In this document: positions 54,587 through 63,376 of the stretch, piece by piece
How positions within the stretch are numbered: the stretch's first letter is position 1
How the letters are laid out: every line of letters starts with the position of its first letter
Origin: Chitinophaga pinensis
GTDB lineage: Bacteria; Bacteroidota; Bacteroidia; UBA4408
Assembly: GCA_945861665.1 (NCBI GenBank)
Contig: CAMAVS010000011.1
Span: 1-64,000, forward strand
Reading direction: 5' to 3'
Length of the DNA: 64,000 nt
Translations under genes and position numbers: made by a program
Notes under the pieces: model-generated
What the model saw: only the letters and a program-made list of their open reading frames with translations
Told to the model about the DNA's origin: nothing
Databases searched by the model: none

Positions 54587-55084
54587 TCAAATAGAAATTA
54601 TTCTGGTGGTGAAAACGCCTTTCGAATTTATAACTTTAATAAAATAAGTTCCTTTTGGATATTTGCTGATATCTAGTTGAGCTGGAGATATGGTTTTAAT
54701 TTCTCTCTTTAGTACTACTTCACCGAGTGTATTTGTTATCTCTACATTTGCATTTTGTACTCCTGTAATTGTAAAAGTCCCATTGTTTGGATTTGGATAA
54801 ACAGAGATTTTAAATTTTGATTCATCTTCTTGAACAGCAAAAAAACCACTAATCACAACAGGTGGGTATTCCGTTCCGTAAGTAGAATCAGTATTCATAC
54901 TCTTATAATGCACAATGATGCTATCTGTAATTTGTGAAGTAGGAGTTAGCATTACTCCGTAACGTTCTCCTGGCATTAGAACCAAAGTATCGGAGTTAAT
55001 ACTGGTTGGTAAAGGTTTGCCATCAGAATCAATTATTTGCGCTTGCAATGAAGACGGGAAAATTACTTGATTATTAAAAAAGCC
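54587..55084 (-). pseudogene. C-terminal fragment of a secreted multicopper oxidase-like protein with type IX tail
   Basis: The open frame starts just after an in-frame TAA (55085-55087) and has no ATG; only a TTG at 55048 could serve. FNNQVIFPSSLQAQIIDSDG, then DTLVLMPGERYGVMLTPTSQ matches the end of the second cupredoxin domain of multicopper oxidases (compare LLSPGERAEILLDLQ in the intact oxidase at 57450). It then jumps directly to a complete sorting tail (VYPNPNNGTFTITG to GTYFIKVINSKG). The first domain, the copper-binding third domain and the signal peptide are missing. It is probably a remnant of a duplicated oxidase. Confidence 0.6.
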
Positions 55085-55140
55085 TTAATATTGCACATAA
55101 AACACATCTATTTTAACCATTGATAATAAACTCGGAAACC

Positions 55141-56595
55141 ATGAAGAATAAATTATTAATTATCTTATTAAGTGTCAGTTTTTTCGCCACGGCACAAACT
55201 GGTATTACTTGGTCACCAGCTGTTAGTGTTTCAAATATGAATATGTACAGCAATCTTCATCCTCGTATTATGTTGGATGGAAGTGGTGAGCCTATGGTAC
55301 TGTGGAGTAAATCCAGTACAAAAAAGGTAGCTTTTTCGCGTTGGAGCGGGAATACATTTACGACACCTGTGTATTTGAATCCTTCACCGATAGATATTTT
55401 TACATCTTCTTGGGCAGGACCAGATTTTGCTTCCAAAGGAGATACCGTTTATGTGGTTTTTAAAAGAGAGCCTGAAATTTATGATACCAATTATATTTAT
55501 ATAGTTCGTTCTTTTGATGGAGGAGCAAATTTTTCTGCACCCATTCGTGTAGATATGATTGGGAATAAAATATCTCGGTTTCCTACAATTACCGTAGACA
55601 ATATAGGGAACCCTATTGTGGCTTTTATGAAAATTGATGCAAATTTTATGAATCCAAAGTGGGTAGTTGTAAAGTCTACTGATTATGGAAGCACCTTTTC
55701 AATGGATGTATTGGCAAGTGGTTATTCCGGAGGAAATGGCGATATATGTGATTGTTGCCCCGGTGCCATCGTTGCTTCTGGTAATAACGTTGCTATGCTT
55801 TACCGTGATAACCTGAATAATATGCGTGATATTTGGGCGGGTGTTTCAACAAATGGCGCAACTTCATTTCCAAGTGGAATGAATATCGATCAAAATAACT
55901 GGATGGTGAATGCATGTCCTTCAACTGGTCCTGATGGAATTATAGTGGGTGATACGCTTTATTCAGTTCTGATGAATCAAGCAAACGGTCCGGCTTTGGT
56001 ATATTCCGGCAAAGCATCTCTATCTGCAATGCAAGGAGGTTTAGCTCTTAATATTACAGGTGTGCTTCCTGGCATTATACAACAAAATTTTCCACGTATT
56101 GCGAATAATGGTTATGTAGCAGCTGAAGTATGGAAGCAGGTTGTAACTGGAGGAGATGCACAGATAGCATTAAAATTTTCAACCAATATTCAAAATGGAT
56201 TTATAGCAGGTTTTGATACCGTTGCTAGTAGTATGGCGAACGACATTGAAAATGCAGATGTAGCAATTGGCTATGGTGCTGTTCACGTTGTATGGCAAGA
56301 TAATAGCTCAGGTACAGTTAAATATTCGAAAGGGACTTTTATTCCTTCTGGGATTAGTAATGATTTGGGTAAGAAAACCATTTCGGTTTATCCTAACCCT
56401 TTCGAAAATGAAATAAACATTAAACTTAATTCTACCAATGATTTTTCAGTAGAAATTTTAAATACTTTAGGTGAAAATGTATTTTATGCGCATGGTCAAA
56501 GTAAAGTGAATACTTCAAAATTGGCAAATGGGATTTATTTTATAAGAGTGAAACAGGATAATGACTTGTTTATGCAAAAAATTATTAAACAATAG
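55141..56595 (+). CDS. Secreted BNR-repeat (sialidase-fold) protein with CDCCP motif and type IX tail
   Basis: A 484-residue exported protein, started at MKNKLLIILLSVSFFATA (signal peptide). The body is a beta-propeller of the sialidase/BNR type with Asp-box-like repeats (SFDGGANFSAP, STDYGSTFSMD, STNGATSFPSG). No catalytic sialidase set (Arg triad) is apparent. A GDICDCCPGAIVAS segment (about residue 205-218) has three Cys in a row that could bind metal. A sorting tail ends it (VYPNPFENEINIKLN to GIYFIRVKQDN). Flanked by copper proteins, it may bind copper; this is inference. Confidence 0.82.
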   Translation: MKNKLLIILLSVSFFATAQTGITWSPAVSVSNMNMYSNLHPRIMLDGSGEPMVLWSKSSTKKVAFSRWSGNTFTTPVYLNPSPIDIFTSSWAGPDFASKGDTVYVVFKREPEIYDTNYIYIVRSFDGGANFSAPIRVDMIGNKISRFPTITVDNIGNPIVAFMKIDANFMNPKWVVVKSTDYGSTFSMDVLASGYSGGNGDICDCCPGAIVASGNNVAMLYRDNLNNMRDIWAGVSTNGATSFPSGMNIDQNNWMVNACPSTGPDGIIVGDTLYSVLMNQANGPALVYSGKASLSAMQGGLALNITGVLPGIIQQNFPRIANNGYVAAEVWKQVVTGGDAQIALKFSTNIQNGFIAGFDTVASSMANDIENADVAIGYGAVHVVWQDNSSGTVKYSKGTFIPSGISNDLGKKTISVYPNPFENEINIKLNSTNDFSVEILNTLGENVFYAHGQSKVNTSKLANGIYFIRVKQDNDLFMQKIIKQ

Positions 56596-56639
56596 TGTAA
56601 GGTTGAAAAGGAATTTTAAATTTATAATTAACATTTTTG

Positions 56640-56647
56640 TAACTTTG
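56640..56647 (+). promoter_or_regulatory. Minus-7 box upstream of the thioredoxin-like gene
   Basis: TAACTTTG matches TAnnTTTG, 18 bases before the ATG at 56666, and confirms the later start over the ORF track's 56561. Confidence 0.55.
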
Positions 56648-56665
56648 AACACAAATAAATCAAAA

Positions 56666-57448
56666 ATGAAAAAATCTTTACTAATTATCGCTTTGATGTT
56701 TACAGTTGTGATTTCCAAAGCACAAAATGTAATGCAATTAAACGGAGCCGACTGTAATGGAAATATGCACGATTTGTATGCAGATTTAAATGCAGGAAAA
56801 GCTGTAATACTGCACTTTTTTATGCCAAATTGTGGCTCTTGTCCGCCACCTGCACAAAAAATTCAGACAATGGCAAACAGAATATTATTAGCACATCCTG
56901 GCAAAATTACTGCCTATGCAATGCCTTACAATAATACTACAACTTGTGCAGCTACTGCATCTTGGGTTTCTTCAAATGGTCTTTCATTATATATGCCATA
57001 TGATAGTGGTGCAACACAAGTAGCCAATTACGGAGGATTTGGTATGCCAACCATAGTTTTATTGGGAGGAACAAATCATCGTGTGATGTTTTCTACTCAA
57101 AGTTTTTCAACAAGCGATACGCTTATTATGAGAGATTCAATCTTAAACTTGTTATATGGTCCTGCAGGAATAAGTAAGGAGCAGAATTTTGTTTCAAATG
57201 TTTCTGTATATCCAAACCCCGCAAACGACAAAGTACAATTGGAATTAAATATTATTCAGTCTTCATATATAAAAATTGAAGTGGTAAATTTGTTAGGAGA
57301 GGTAGTTGCAAATGTATACGAAAGTAAAATTGGAGAAGGTGTTTTAAGAAAGGAAATTCCAACAACAGCATTAAGTAACGGTACGTATTTTATACGTGTG
57401 AATGATGGAAATAAGTCACAAAACCATAAGTTTACAGTAATACATTAA
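56666..57448 (+). CDS. Secreted thioredoxin/TlpA-like protein with type IX tail
   Basis: A 260-residue exported protein: signal peptide LLIIALMFTVVISKA, then a thioredoxin fold (about 20-165) with the active site MPNCGSCPPPAQK. VILHFFMPNC before it is the typical strand. FGMPTIVLLGGTN carries the cis-Pro. A sorting tail closes it (VYPNPANDKVQLELN to GTYFIRVNDGNKS). It could reduce disulfides or hand over metal for the oxidase that follows one base later. The pair with the oxidase suggests a common job. Confidence 0.88.
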   Translation: MKKSLLIIALMFTVVISKAQNVMQLNGADCNGNMHDLYADLNAGKAVILHFFMPNCGSCPPPAQKIQTMANRILLAHPGKITAYAMPYNNTTTCAATASWVSSNGLSLYMPYDSGATQVANYGGFGMPTIVLLGGTNHRVMFSTQSFSTSDTLIMRDSILNLLYGPAGISKEQNFVSNVSVYPNPANDKVQLELNIIQSSYIKIEVVNLLGEVVANVYESKIGEGVLRKEIPTTALSNGTYFIRVNDGNKSQNHKFTVIH

Positions 57449-57449
57449 T

Positions 57450-59198
57450 TTGAAAGTGAAGCAGGCTTTTAGTTGTAAAATAATAATAGGAGTGGCATTT
57501 ATATTTATCGTTGCCACTTCTTTTGTGTATTCGCAAAATCCACTTTTTATTCCACCTACTCTTACTGGATTAAATTTCAATTTGGATATTCAAAACGGAA
57601 TAACACAATTCTATCCGGGAATAAACACACCTACCTATGGTATTAATGGTGCCTTACTTGCACCAACTTTGATTGTAAATAAAGGGGATGTTGTAACTTT
57701 GAATGTAACAAATAATTTAGTGGGATTTGGCAATTCAACTACCATACATTGGCATGGTTTGCACGTGCCAGCAATGGACGATGGTGGGCCACATCAGGTA
57801 ATTCCTCAAGGGAGTACTTGGAGCCCGAATTTTCAAATATTGAATAATGCAGGTACATTTTGGTATCATCCACACGGTGATAATAAAACCGATTTGCACG
57901 TTTCGAAAGGAATTGCAGGAATGATTATTGTGAAAGACCCAACTGAGGCCGCACTTACTTTACCTCGAACTTATGGAGTGGATGATTTTCCGATTATAGT
58001 CCAATCAAAAGCATTTGATGTGTTAAATCAAATTGCAATTTCTACGGAGGAAGATACTGCAATATGTGTGAATGGAACTATGTTTCCTTATTTAGATGCA
58101 CCATCACAAGTAATTCGTTTGCGACTACTAAATGGATCGTCTACAAGATCATATAATTTTGGATTCACAGCAAACAAGTCCTTTAAAATGATTGCCACTG
58201 ATGCGGGGCTATTGGACAGCGCTATTACACTTACCCGAATTTTATTGAGTCCGGGTGAAAGAGCTGAAATACTGCTCGATTTACAAGGAATGCAAGGGCA
58301 AACAATTTTTTTAAACAGTTTTAGTTCGGAGCTGCAAAACGGGATATATGGTGCTGCAACTGTTATAGGTATGATGGGAGGAACAATTCCTGATTACAAT
58401 TTAAACCCTTTGAATGGTGCCGATTTTGGAATACTTAAAATTAATGTTGTTGCTCAATTTGCAAATCCTATTCTTACTTTACCAACAACATTAATTACGA
58501 ATGCTCCTTGGGGAGCTTATACTGTTTCTCGAAATTTTGTCCTTCGCCCAGATACGATGATGAATGCTCAAGCGCAAGTAGAAGGTCCATTCAATATCAA
58601 TGGATTTCATTTTGATATGAATGTTGTAAATGATACTGTTCATCTAAATGATATTGAAAAATGGCGGGTAACCAACAATACGGGCATTGCACATCCGTTC
58701 CATATCCACGATATGCATTTTTATTTATTGAATAAAAATGGAGCTGCAGTTCCTAAAAGTGAGATGGGAAAAAAAGATGTTGTATTGGTACTGCCGAATC
58801 AATATGTTGAGTTTGTTACCAAGTTTGAAGATTTTGCAAATGATACAGTCCCTTATATGTATCACTGCCACTTACTTCATCACGAGGACGATGGTATGAT
58901 GGGTTCCTTTATTGTGATTGATACAACATTATCGGCTATTTCAAAAAATAGTTGGGAAGGAAATATTACATTGTTCCCTAATCCTTCATCATCAACAATT
59001 ACATTACAATCAGCTATTGATTTTAAAAATGCAGAAATAAAAATAATAAATGTTTTCGGACAGGTTGTTTTAATTGAAAATATAAGCATTTCTTTAAATT
59101 CTGTAAAAGTCGACTTAACAGAACTTAATAGTGGAATTTATGTGTTTCTTTTAAAAGAGAACAATAAATTGTTTACTCAAAAATTTATTAAGCAATAA
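57450..59198 (+). CDS. Secreted multicopper oxidase with type IX tail
   Basis: A 582-residue exported enzyme with a complete set of copper motifs: TTIHWHGLHVPAMDDGG and TFWYHPHGDNKTDLH in domain 1, HPFHIHDMHFYLL in domain 3, and MYHCHLLHHEDDGMMGSF with the Cys-His pathway and axial Met. Domain 2 shows LLSPGERAEILLDLQG. A type IX sorting tail follows (LFPNPSSSTITLQS to GIYVFLLKENNK). Start is TTG at 57450 or GTG at 57456, just before the signal peptide. It is of the CueO/bilirubin-oxidase type and may oxidise Cu(I) or phenols outside the cell. It begins one base after the thioredoxin-like gene. Confidence 0.92.
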   Translation: MKVKQAFSCKIIIGVAFIFIVATSFVYSQNPLFIPPTLTGLNFNLDIQNGITQFYPGINTPTYGINGALLAPTLIVNKGDVVTLNVTNNLVGFGNSTTIHWHGLHVPAMDDGGPHQVIPQGSTWSPNFQILNNAGTFWYHPHGDNKTDLHVSKGIAGMIIVKDPTEAALTLPRTYGVDDFPIIVQSKAFDVLNQIAISTEEDTAICVNGTMFPYLDAPSQVIRLRLLNGSSTRSYNFGFTANKSFKMIATDAGLLDSAITLTRILLSPGERAEILLDLQGMQGQTIFLNSFSSELQNGIYGAATVIGMMGGTIPDYNLNPLNGADFGILKINVVAQFANPILTLPTTLITNAPWGAYTVSRNFVLRPDTMMNAQAQVEGPFNINGFHFDMNVVNDTVHLNDIEKWRVTNNTGIAHPFHIHDMHFYLLNKNGAAVPKSEMGKKDVVLVLPNQYVEFVTKFEDFANDTVPYMYHCHLLHHEDDGMMGSFIVIDTTLSAISKNSWEGNITLFPNPSSSTITLQSAIDFKNAEIKIINVFGQVVLIENISISLNSVKVDLTELNSGIYVFLLKENNKLFTQKFIKQ

Positions 59199-59234
59199 AA
59201 TTTTCAAACATTTATTGTTCAAAATAATAGATAT

Positions 59235-59309
59235 ATGATAAAGAAGATTGGTCTTGCTTTTTTAAGTATACTATCGTCAATTTTTATAAAGAAGGGTTGT
59301 TGTAAATAG
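59235..59309 (+). CDS. Micro-ORF with terminal Cys pair
   Basis: A 24-residue frame, MIKKIGLAFLSILSSIFIKK then GCCK, 36 bases after the oxidase stop and convergent with the AraC-type regulator. It is a single hydrophobic helix with basic ends and a Cys-Cys pair. The start region has no clear box. It may be chance, but the Cys pair beside a copper cluster is notable. Confidence 0.3.
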   Translation: MIKKIGLAFLSILSSIFIKKGCCK

Positions 59310-59320
59310 TTTTAAGTTCG

Positions 59321-59896
59321 TTATAATATATTTAACGGCTTTCGAGTTTTAATATCCAGTTTTTTGTATTCGCCCATTGATAGGCCGGTTATGGATTTAA
59401 ATTGATTCGAAAGGTGTTGAGGGTTTTTATATCCAAGTAAGTATGCTATTTCAGCGAAAGAATTTTCGTTGTATTCAATTAATTCTTTTGCTCTCTCAAT
59501 ACGTTGCAGAATGGCATACTTCTCAATCGTAATTTTTGTGTTTTTTGAAAAAATAGTACTTACTTGATTGTATGATTTTGCTGTTATATCAGTAATATAT
59601 TTTGAAAGGGAAAAATTCGCATTATTTGTTTTGTTTTGGTAAATAAGCTGAGTGATGGCATTCTTAATTTTTTCAACCATTTTTTCTTCATTGCTCAATA
59701 ATATTTGAAAACCGTTTTTATACAATGAATTTTCAATCGATTCAACTGATATACTCTTATTGGAAACAAAAGTAGCATTTCCTAAATTTACAGATACTAC
59801 ATTTGCTCCGAGTGCTTTTAACACATCGTTCACTACTTTAATACAGCGATCACAAACCATATTTTTTATTTGTATGGTAGTGGTTTCAATTGTCAT
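59321..59896 (-). CDS. AraC-family regulator fused to a heavy-metal-associated domain
   Basis: A 191-residue protein. The N-terminus (about 1-65) has the ferredoxin-like fold of copper chaperones: IQIKNMVCDRCIKVVNDVLK with the metal-binding C-x-x-C. The strands VSVNLGNATFV and VESIENSLYKNGFQ complete the fold. The C-terminus (about 105-185) is an AraC DNA-binding domain (IERAKELIEYNENSFAEIAY; YKNPQHLSNQFKSITGLS). It probably senses copper or a related metal directly and controls the adjacent oxidase cluster. It is shorter than classic AraC proteins because the sugar-binding domain is replaced. Confidence 0.88.
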   Translation of the reverse strand: MTIETTTIQIKNMVCDRCIKVVNDVLKALGANVVSVNLGNATFVSNKSISVESIENSLYKNGFQILLSNEEKMVEKIKNAITQLIYQNKTNNANFSLSKYITDITAKSYNQVSTIFSKNTKITIEKYAILQRIERAKELIEYNENSFAEIAYLLGYKNPQHLSNQFKSITGLSMGEYKKLDIKTRKPLNIL

Positions 59897-59924
59897 TTTA
59901 GTTTATTTAAGTATTTTGTAAATA

Positions 59925-59932
59925 TATATTTG
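59925..59932 (+). promoter_or_regulatory. Minus-7 box between the AraC regulator and the flavoprotein
   Basis: TATATTTG matches TAnnTTTG, about 47 bases before the ATG at 59980, within the 83-base divergent gap. Confidence 0.45.
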
Positions 59933-59979
59933 TAGTGCCTAATCAAATATAATTAGAAAATACATATACTTACAACAAA

Positions 59980-61212
59980 ATGGAGCAAAAAGGAAATGAG
60001 TTGAAAATAGTGGTACTTGGTGGTGGAGCAGCGGGCTTTTTCGCTGCTGTTAATGCCGCTTCTATTCACAAAAATGTCAAAGTAGTTTTACTTGAAAAAA
60101 GCAACAAGCTTCTTAGCAAAGTAAGAGTTTCGGGTGGTGGAAGGTGTAATGTTACGCACGCATGTTTTGATAATAATGTATTGGTTAAAAATTATCCTCG
60201 CGGTGAAAGGGAATTAAAAAGTGCCTTTAGTCGTTTTTCTGTAAAGAATACTATTGAGTGGTTTGAGAGCAGGGGAGTTAATTTAAAAGTAGGGGCTGAT
60301 GGAAGAATGTTTCCGATTAGTGATAATTCTGAATCGATAATTGCTTGTTTGTTAGAAGAGGCTAAAAAATATGGAGTGGAAATTAAAATGGGTACCGAAG
60401 TGATTCGAATTGAAAAGCTTGATATTGGTTTTAATTTATACTTAAGAGAAGGAAATAAGCTTGAAACAAATAAATTAATAATTGCAACTGGTGGTAGTCC
60501 AAAGGAGGAAAGTTATAATTGGTTAAAACAGTTGGGGCACACTATCGAAAAACCTGTTCCTTCCTTGTTTACTTTTAATATTCCAAATGAAGAAATAACA
60601 AAGCTGATGGGTCTTTCAGTATCCAATGTGAAAGTAAAAATTGTTGGAACAAAATTAGAACAAGAAGGTCCGTTTCTAATAACACATTGGGGTTTTAGCG
60701 GCCCTGCAATTTTAAAATTATCAGCTTGGGGAGCACGTACGTTGAATGAATTGAATTATGATTTTCAATTGGCTATAAATTGGCTCCCAATTTATACTCA
60801 AAATGAGTTTAAAGAAAAATTGTTGAACAATAAAAAAGAGTTGGGAAATAAGTTAGTCATAAATTCAAAACCAACGGAAATTCCTGCACGCCTATGGGGT
60901 TATTTTTTAAATAAGGTTCAGATTAGCGAAAGCAGTCGTTGGGCAGATCTTTCAAATGCTAAATTGAGCTTGTTGTTAAATTGCTTACAACAAGATGTCT
61001 ATACAGTAAAAGGTAAAACGACTTTTAAGGAAGAATTTGTTACCTGCGGTGGAATTAATTTAAATGAAGTAGATTTTAAAACAATGCAAAGTAAAATAGT
61101 CCCCAACTTATTTTTTGCAGGTGAAGTATTGGATATAGATGGTATAACTGGAGGCTTTAATTTTCAAAATGCTTGGACAACGGCTTGGATTGCCGCCAAT
61201 GCAGTTTGCTAA
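59980..61212 (+). CDS. BaiN/HI0933-family FAD-dependent oxidoreductase
   Basis: A 410-residue flavoprotein. The FAD dinucleotide motif is VVLGGGAAGFFAAVNAA (residues 11-27), followed by KLLSKVRVSGGGRCNVTHA. The signature ends appear as ATGGSPKEESYNWLKQLGH and GEVLDIDGITGGFNFQNAWT. Length and motifs are complete. The family includes the bile-acid enzyme BaiN, but most members have no known substrate. It is divergent from the AraC regulator; a link to copper is not shown. Confidence 0.93.
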   Translation: MEQKGNELKIVVLGGGAAGFFAAVNAASIHKNVKVVLLEKSNKLLSKVRVSGGGRCNVTHACFDNNVLVKNYPRGERELKSAFSRFSVKNTIEWFESRGVNLKVGADGRMFPISDNSESIIACLLEEAKKYGVEIKMGTEVIRIEKLDIGFNLYLREGNKLETNKLIIATGGSPKEESYNWLKQLGHTIEKPVPSLFTFNIPNEEITKLMGLSVSNVKVKIVGTKLEQEGPFLITHWGFSGPAILKLSAWGARTLNELNYDFQLAINWLPIYTQNEFKEKLLNNKKELGNKLVINSKPTEIPARLWGYFLNKVQISESSRWADLSNAKLSLLLNCLQQDVYTVKGKTTFKEEFVTCGGINLNEVDFKTMQSKIVPNLFFAGEVLDIDGITGGFNFQNAWTTAWIAANAVC

Positions 61213-61233
61213 AACCAAAAAGAAACTAATTAG

Positions 61234-63321
61234 TTATTTATTGATAACCAATTTAGTATTCAATTCTTGATGATCTACCTTAAGTTTTACAAGGTAAATT
61301 CCCGAATTAAATGATTCTGTTGATACATTAAAAGTTTGTAACCCGGCTTGTAATATGCCATTGTGCAAACTTTTTATTTCTTTTCCAAGCATATCGTATA
61401 CAGCTAAACTAACATTTTCTTCCTTTAATAAATTAAAGGAGATGCTCGTGTTTTCTGTTGCCGGATTTGGCATTAAAGAAAAATGTAGTTTGGTTGAAAG
61501 TTCATCAATACCCGTTGGATTCCAGATATTAATATCGTCCAAGTAAATATTATTACCTCCCTGATTTGTAAACTTAAACATAATCCGTACATTATTATTT
61601 CCTGCATATCCTGATAATGGAATATAGTCTTCACGCCATTCAAAAATACCCGATGGTACAAATGCAAAATCTTGGGCAATACTTGTAGCAAGTGTATTTC
61701 CGCTGCGTGTACTTTTTAAGGTCCAGGTTTTTCCGCAATTGGCGCTTACATATATTTGTAATTTATTTTGAGTAGAAAGGGAGCTTGTTTTTTGTACATA
61801 AGCAACTTTCCAATACAATATAGGATTCGGTATGGTTGTAAAATTATAAGAAGGACTTATAAGCATATCTGTTGAATTTAAATCACCAACCATATTGTCC
61901 AATTTTGCACAAGCTGCTCCGTTATAATAAGCAGATGTAGTTTGTTTCCAAGTATTGTTGTCTGCTGTTTCATCATTTACAAGCCAATTACTATTTGGAA
62001 TTGCACCACTTTCAAATGGTTCATAATAATGCCAGTCGCTGAACATTGCTGCAGCTGAGCTCACAAATACCAAACTGTTTTTTGTTTCTGTTGCAGTTCC
62101 TGCAGCGTTTGTAACTGTTAAGCTTACATTGTGCAATCCTGCAGTATTATATTGTACTGTTTGGCTCTGTAAGTTCGAAGTCGCGGGCGTTCCTCCTTGA
62201 AATGCCCAGCTCCAAGTAGCCGGAAGTCCGTTATACGAACCATCTACAAAATTAATAGAGTTGCCTGCACAAATGTAAAGTAATTCTTGCGGTGCGAAAT
62301 CTGCAACAGGTGCACACAAAATAGGTGGAATACCATTTGTTCCAGTAGCAGCTAAATTCCCTGCCGAAATAATATTAGTTCTAACAACATTAAACACAAA
62401 ATCCATTTGAGCTTTTTGTCCTATTGTAAACATATTTTGACAAGCACCGTCACTATAGTCCATATAGTTGGTAAACATTTCACCATTCACACCAGCTCCG
62501 CAAACATTATTTGGATTATGAGGAAAAGCAGGACATCCATTATTGGCTCCATAATGAATTGGAGTATCGTTAATATTGTCATTGCCACACTGAGCATCTC
62601 CCCATATATGTCGCAAACCAAGCCAATGACCCACTTCGTGTGTAAGGGTTCGGCCTTTATAATTGAATGGGTCGGGACCTATACAGCCTACCACATCTGA
62701 ACGTAGCATCACACCATCTGTTGCTGCAGGACCAAATCCAGGAAATTGTGCATACCCTAGTATTGTCCCAGCCCCACCTTGACTATCAATAAACTTTACT
62801 ACCCAAATATTTAAATATTTATTGCTAGGCCAATAACTCAATGCTTTAGAATCATCATTTCCAAGATTAGTTTCTTGCGAAAAAACACGCACAATACCAT
62901 CCGTACAATTTCCATTTGGGTCCAACTGAGCTAGACGAAATTCCACATTGCAATCTGCAGATAATTGCTTAAATGGGGATGGTGTATTTATTGTGTCTGC
63001 ATTCAGTCGTCTGTAATCCTTATTCAATGAATCAATCTGATTTCTAATCCAAGATGCCGGAATATTTTCTGAACCACCTTCGTGAATAATATGAAAAACT
63101 ACAGGTATTATACGAGCAGCCATTTGGACTTGCAAATCAGGCTTAGGTTTAGGTAAACTCTCAAGCCACTCATTAAAATGATCTTTTCGATATTGTAGAG
63201 AAGGGTTTTTATCTATTAGTTTTTGCATCATCTCATTCGTGTAACAAGGTATAACTTGTTGCGCTTTTGTTACAGTAACAAAAAGTGACAATACTAAACT
63301 GAAGGCAATTATTTTTTTCAT
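61234..63321 (-). CDS. Secreted M43 (pappalysin-type) metalloprotease with PKD domain and type IX tail
   Basis: A 695-residue exported protease. After the signal peptide (IIAFSLVLSLFVTVTKA) comes a propeptide-like region, then an M43 catalytic domain (about 65-325) with zinc motif HEVGHWLGLRHIWG and Met-turn FTNYMDYSDGAC. A PKD domain follows (about 338-420, TWSWAFQGGTPATS), then a beta-sandwich (about 430-600, possibly MAM-like, CGKTWTLKSTRSG). The sorting tail is SLMPNPATENTSISFN to GIYLVKLKVDH. It probably degrades extracellular proteins. Zinc ligands are intact. Confidence 0.92.
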   Translation of the reverse strand: MKKIIAFSLVLSLFVTVTKAQQVIPCYTNEMMQKLIDKNPSLQYRKDHFNEWLESLPKPKPDLQVQMAARIIPVVFHIIHEGGSENIPASWIRNQIDSLNKDYRRLNADTINTPSPFKQLSADCNVEFRLAQLDPNGNCTDGIVRVFSQETNLGNDDSKALSYWPSNKYLNIWVVKFIDSQGGAGTILGYAQFPGFGPAATDGVMLRSDVVGCIGPDPFNYKGRTLTHEVGHWLGLRHIWGDAQCGNDNINDTPIHYGANNGCPAFPHNPNNVCGAGVNGEMFTNYMDYSDGACQNMFTIGQKAQMDFVFNVVRTNIISAGNLAATGTNGIPPILCAPVADFAPQELLYICAGNSINFVDGSYNGLPATWSWAFQGGTPATSNLQSQTVQYNTAGLHNVSLTVTNAAGTATETKNSLVFVSSAAAMFSDWHYYEPFESGAIPNSNWLVNDETADNNTWKQTTSAYYNGAACAKLDNMVGDLNSTDMLISPSYNFTTIPNPILYWKVAYVQKTSSLSTQNKLQIYVSANCGKTWTLKSTRSGNTLATSIAQDFAFVPSGIFEWREDYIPLSGYAGNNNVRIMFKFTNQGGNNIYLDDINIWNPTGIDELSTKLHFSLMPNPATENTSISFNLLKEENVSLAVYDMLGKEIKSLHNGILQAGLQTFNVSTESFNSGIYLVKLKVDHQELNTKLVINK

Positions 63322-63376
63322 ATCAAGTGATTAACTCCAATAAATTTACAATAAAAAATCAGTAACACAAAATTCT

